Shown: one piece after another, positions 49,127 through 51,756 of the stretch
How the letters are laid out: every line of letters starts with the position of its first letter
How positions within the stretch are numbered: position 1 is the first letter of the stretch
Assembly (NCBI GenBank): GCA_943359475.1
Contig: CALRHK010000003.1
Location: forward strand, 1-51,756
Direction of reading: 5' to 3'
DNA from: Candidatus Nomurabacteria bacterium
GTDB lineage: Bacteria > Patescibacteriota > Minisyncoccia > Phycocordibacterales > UBA9973
Length of the DNA: 51,756 nt
The notes under the pieces: generated by a model
The model's database searches: none
Told to the model about the DNA's origin: nothing
What the model saw: the letters and a program-made list of their open reading frames with translations, nothing else
Made by a program: the position numbers and the translations under genes

Positions 49127-49510
49127 ATGGCTGCTCTTACTTGTCAGGTGCCACACAATTATCGAGAATTGTGGACGTACAAACGTCTACAGGACAAGCT
49201 CGATAGTGTGCTCGCCGAAAAATTTAAAAATGCTAAATTTGGAACTTTCCGTGGATTGAAATGGGGTCCGGAACCCTCAACAGCTCGATTTGATGTTGAG
49301 ATAAAGCTTCAAAATGGAGATTTGTGTATTGTGCGATTAAAGCTCACAACCACCAAACAGTGTATACGAGTATCACCCGATGATTCTGATGAAATGTTAC
49401 AAAAAATTCTTACCATTTCCTCCGATCCGAAGTTTCGACAGTGGCAACAGTTATTGTACTCTGGCAACTATTTATATCAGGTTGTCGAAGACGTACTGAA
49501 GGGGGAATAA
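49127..49510 (+). CDS. Hypothetical protein
   Basis: A protein of 127 residues starting MAALTCQVPHNYRELW. A helical N-terminus, then beta-like segments TARFDVEIKLQNGDLCIVRLKLTTTK, and a helical C-terminus. No membrane span, no family recognised. A weak hairpin (GGG...CCC with seven T) follows at about 49529-49562. Confidence 0.5.
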   Translation: MAALTCQVPHNYRELWTYKRLQDKLDSVLAEKFKNAKFGTFRGLKWGPEPSTARFDVEIKLQNGDLCIVRLKLTTTKQCIRVSPDDSDEMLQKILTISSDPKFRQWQQLLYSGNYLYQVVEDVLKGE

Positions 49511-49561
49511 GTTCATTTCTGTGTGTGTGGGGTCATGCCGATATGGTGTGGCCCTTTTTTT

Positions 49562-49609
49562 GTTTTGACACCATAAGTCTCCGAGCGTATGATGGCGAAA
49601 ACTGTTCAT
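49562..49609 (+). promoter_or_regulatory. Promoter copy 1 of the duplicated gene pair
   Basis: TTGACA, N17, TATGAT. The -10 box covers the ATGATG that the ORF track uses as the start. This block is almost identical to the one before the second copy. Confidence 0.65.
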
Positions 49610-50152
49610 ATGAAAAACTTGCCAAAACTTACCTCTTCGCTTGCAATATTCCTCGAAGTCATTTCTACGTTTTCGACACCTCTGCAATCAAAGGGTGGAA
49701 ATTATTTTTCGATTGAACGCTATTGTGATTCAAATAAAGATCGGTATCGTTTTCCTGAAAATGGCTTGCAAGACAGCGTATTTTGTCGAAGCCATTTTGC
49801 ACGAGGAATTTCTGTCACCCTCGTATTGATGCGCTCAAAAGTTCTACTCAATACACAGACGACAATCAATATGCTGATTGATGAAGGTTTTGTCTGTGTT
49901 GGGTTTAATGGACTTGCGCATATCGTCAATTACCATATAGACGAATTCCCAAATGATAAATGGATTTTGGCTCCACACTGTAAGTTGACGCACGTACACG
50001 ATATTTTTTGTCACCCTGCAGTTGGTATCCCGTATCTAAGCAAGCAAGGTAAGCGATTGCCTCATCCTGAAATAATGTTCTCGTATTCAATACAATCACT
50101 CGATTCGATCAAAAAAGATTCGTACGTGCTCTTTGGTAAGATTGCTCCATAG
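49610..50152 (+). CDS. Hypothetical protein, tandem paralogue A
   Basis: A protein of 180 residues from ATG 49610 (MKNLPKLTSSL). The track start at 49589 lies in the -10 box. Shared with paralogue B: MKNLP, the FSIERY motif, QTTI..L.DEGF.CVGF.GLAHI, KWILAPHCKL..VHD.F.HPA.GIPY.SK and a C-terminal YVLFGKIAP. No membrane span. No family recognised. The conserved HC.L..VHD and HPA positions could hold a metal or an active site, which is speculation. Confidence 0.6.
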   Translation: MKNLPKLTSSLAIFLEVISTFSTPLQSKGGNYFSIERYCDSNKDRYRFPENGLQDSVFCRSHFARGISVTLVLMRSKVLLNTQTTINMLIDEGFVCVGFNGLAHIVNYHIDEFPNDKWILAPHCKLTHVHDIFCHPAVGIPYLSKQGKRLPHPEIMFSYSIQSLDSIKKDSYVLFGKIAP

Positions 50153-50160
50153 TTCTATTT

Positions 50161-50197
50161 CCGCCCCTCGCACCACGTGCTCGGGGCGGTTTCTTTT
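50161..50197 (+). terminator. Terminator copy 1
   Basis: CCGCCCC/GGGGCGG stem with an inner GCAC/GTGC pairing, then TTTCTTTT. Nearly the same as copy 2 at 50804. Confidence 0.85.
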
Positions 50198-50240
50198 GAC
50201 ACTATAAGCCTCCGAGCGTATGATGGCAAAAACTGTTCAT

Positions 50241-50795
50241 ATGAAAAACCTACCTGTACTTTCACCCTCCTTGAGGATATTCCTTGATATGGTAAAGGAA
50301 TTTCCTACCAAAATGATCACCAGTAGTACCCACGAGCGCTTTTCGATCGAACGCTACAGCAAAGATCACGAGCAGACTATCAGATTGCCTGATACAGGGC
50401 TCAGCGATGCTCTCTTTTGTGTAGAGACAATCCCTACCGATGTATCTATCGGACTGTATCTCTTGAGAGTCAATGCGGACATAAATGCACAAACAACAAT
50501 CAAAATACTGCTCGATGAAGGCTTTCTGTGTGTAGGATTTCAAGGTCTTGCACACATTATTGATCACGATTTGAATCAATGGCATTTTGAAAAATGGATT
50601 TTGGCACCGCACTGCAAATTGGAAGGTGTGCACGATGTATTTCACCACCCGGCAAAAGGTATACCGTATTTTTCAAAAGCTGTTGGTTATCCATCAAGTA
50701 CCCGCAAATACGTGGGAAGGTTATCGTACTCATCGCATGCACTCGATACGATTCCCAAAGATCGCTACCTCCTCTTTGGTAAGATTGCTCCATAG
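50241..50795 (+). CDS. Hypothetical protein, tandem paralogue B
   Basis: A protein of 184 residues from ATG 50241 (MKNLPVLSPSL), start moved from 50220 for the same reason as paralogue A (the promoter TTGACA-N17-TATGAT covers the upstream ATGATG). Roughly half of the residues match paralogue A, while the promoter, first codons, last codons and terminator are nearly identical. Function unknown. Confidence 0.6.
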   Translation: MKNLPVLSPSLRIFLDMVKEFPTKMITSSTHERFSIERYSKDHEQTIRLPDTGLSDALFCVETIPTDVSIGLYLLRVNADINAQTTIKILLDEGFLCVGFQGLAHIIDHDLNQWHFEKWILAPHCKLEGVHDVFHHPAKGIPYFSKAVGYPSSTRKYVGRLSYSSHALDTIPKDRYLLFGKIAP

Positions 50796-50803
50796 TTCTA
50801 TTT

Positions 50804-50845
50804 CCGCCCCTCGCACGACACGTGCTCGGGGCGGTTTTTTATTTT
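50804..50845 (+). terminator. Terminator copy 2
   Basis: CCGCCCC/GGGGCGG stem with inner GCACG/CGTGC, then TTTTTTATTTT. Confidence 0.9.
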
Positions 50846-50872
50846 CTCCCACAAGTCTGTTATACTTTCGGC

Positions 50873-51756
50873 ATGTCAGAACTCGCACTGTATCGAAAAT
50901 ATCGCCCAGAAACCTTTGCCGAGGTCATTGGTCAAGAGCATATTGTCAGCGTGATCGAGAGCTCGCTCAAGTCGGGCAAGATTGCGCATGCCTACCTCCT
51001 CACCGGCTCACGTGGTACTGGTAAGACGACGATTGCGCGTATTATCGCGCGCGAGCTCGGTACATCGGTCAACGATATCTATGAAATGGATGCTGCGTCA
51101 AACCGCGGTATCGATGACATCCGTGAACTCCGCGACAATGTCCGCACGATGCCGTTTGATTCGAAGTATAAAGTCTACATCATCGACGAAGTCCACATGC
51201 TCACCAAAGAAGCTTTCAACGCGCTCCTCAAAACACTCGAAGAGCCACCAGCACATGTCATCTTCATCTTAGCGACGACTGAGCTTGAAAAAGTGCCCGA
51301 CACGATCGTCTCGCGTTGTCAGACGTTTGCATTCAAGAAACCAAATGAAGCTGTCTTAAAAACTATTGTGGAGAAGACTGCTCAGAAAGAAGGTGTCTCA
51401 CTCGAGAGTGGTGCGAGCGAGCTCGTGGCACTCCTCGGTGATGGTTCGTTTCGTGACACGCTTTCGATTTTGCAAAAAGTGATTTCGTATTCGAGTGATA
51501 CGAAAATTACACGTGCTGAAGTCGAGAAGATCACCGGCGCGCCAACACTCTCACTCGTGGACGACTTTCTCTCGGCACTCACACACAAAGAAATCGCAAA
51601 AGGTCTCGCTGTTATCAAAACCGCAAGTAATCAGAACACCGATATGCGTGTCTTTCTCAAATTGGTCATTGTCCACTTGCGTGCGATCCTCCTCTTGCGT
51701 TACGCACCAGAAATGAAAGATGTATTGGTAGACACGATGGGGGAGACTGAACTCGC
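50873..51756 (+). CDS. dnaX: DNA polymerase III subunit gamma/tau (5' part)
   Basis: 294 codons are visible and the frame is open at the window end, which is why the ORF track lacks it. LYRKYRPETFAEVIGQEH, P-loop GSRGTGKTT (45-53), DEVH (105-108), ATTELEKVPDTIVSRCQ (sensor 1 and SRC). The zinc module with four Cys normally found between the P-loop helix and DAASNRG is absent: IIARELGTSVNDIYEMDAASNRG runs straight on. TATACT (50861-50866) ends exactly 6 nt before the ATG. Codon use favours CTC, GTC, GCG and TCG more than its neighbours. Confidence 0.95.
   Translation, partial: MSELALYRKYRPETFAEVIGQEHIVSVIESSLKSGKIAHAYLLTGSRGTGKTTIARIIARELGTSVNDIYEMDAASNRGIDDIRELRDNVRTMPFDSKYKVYIIDEVHMLTKEAFNALLKTLEEPPAHVIFILATTELEKVPDTIVSRCQTFAFKKPNEAVLKTIVEKTAQKEGVSLESGASELVALLGDGSFRDTLSILQKVISYSSDTKITRAEVEKITGAPTLSLVDDFLSALTHKEIAKGLAVIKTASNQNTDMRVFLKLVIVHLRAILLLRYAPEMKDVLVDTMGETEL

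Noticed and set aside
1-51756. Alternative genetic code (TGA as glycine)
   Set aside because: TGA ends dprA in a sensible place and no conserved gene has internal TGA.

Overview
The window looks like a chromosome segment of a Patescibacteria/CPR bacterium, most like the Parcubacteria group. The evidence is small compact genes, short versions of housekeeping proteins (IF2 without its N-terminal extension, Rel without an ACT domain, DnaX without its zinc module), several families common in these genomes (T4SS-pilin-like proteins, DUF4446, SPFH), AT-rich intergenic DNA and few Shine-Dalgarno sites. TGA is used as a stop (for example at dprA), so the code is the standard bacterial one and not the Gracilibacteria/SR1 code. 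No phage, insertion sequence or CRISPR array is visible. The placement is inferred from content only.

Layout. 1-8 kb is accessory: small membrane or hypothetical proteins (three PQ-loop-like), a possible lone PD-(D/E)XK nuclease, a YdeI/OmdA-family protein, a frameshifted gene and a full phagen-type arginine kinase. 8-22 kb is mostly housekeeping: uppP, truB, a SET-domain gene, a transglutaminase-like gene, HPF, a lepB-hisS-def-fmt operon, pth, a ribosomal S1 gene with an attenuator-like leader, and gyrA. 22-26 kb holds a methyltransferase, an orphan solute-binding protein and five tandem T4SS-pilin-like proteins. 26-28.6 kb has an SPFH protein and four tRNAs (Lys, Leu, Cys, Leu), three of them followed by structured repeats that copy the tRNA 3' end. 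28.6-35 kb has rbfA-infB-DUF4446, a cysteine desulfurase and a ClpB-type disaggregase. 35-44 kb has tRNA-Trp, rpmG, tRNA-Tyr, tRNA-Leu(CAA)-miaA, parB, rel, a candidate ncRNA, a small basic protein and topA. 44-51.7 kb has small hypotheticals, dprA, serS, an ftsQ-like gene, dus, a tandem gene duplication and the 5' part of dnaX.

How it works together. Protein synthesis (def, fmt, hisS, serS, infB, rbfA, HPF, pth, S1, L33, tRNAs and their modifying enzymes truB, miaA, dus) dominates. Envelope functions (uppP, VanY-type peptidase, LepB, FtsQ) and DNA functions (gyrA, topA, parB, dnaX, dprA) fill most of the rest. The pilin-like array and DprA fit a lifestyle of surface pili and DNA uptake, which is inference.

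The two most notable sequence patterns are: (1) an exact 6-nt gap between a -10 hexamer and the start codon in at least 14 genes on both strands, which predicts widespread leaderless mRNAs; and (2) a family of hairpin units attached to tRNA genes, in which the tRNA 3' end is duplicated about 130-144 bp downstream and a hairpin with a conserved loop and compensatory stem changes lies between the copies. Several track starts were moved because a promoter -10 box overlaps the longer reading frame.
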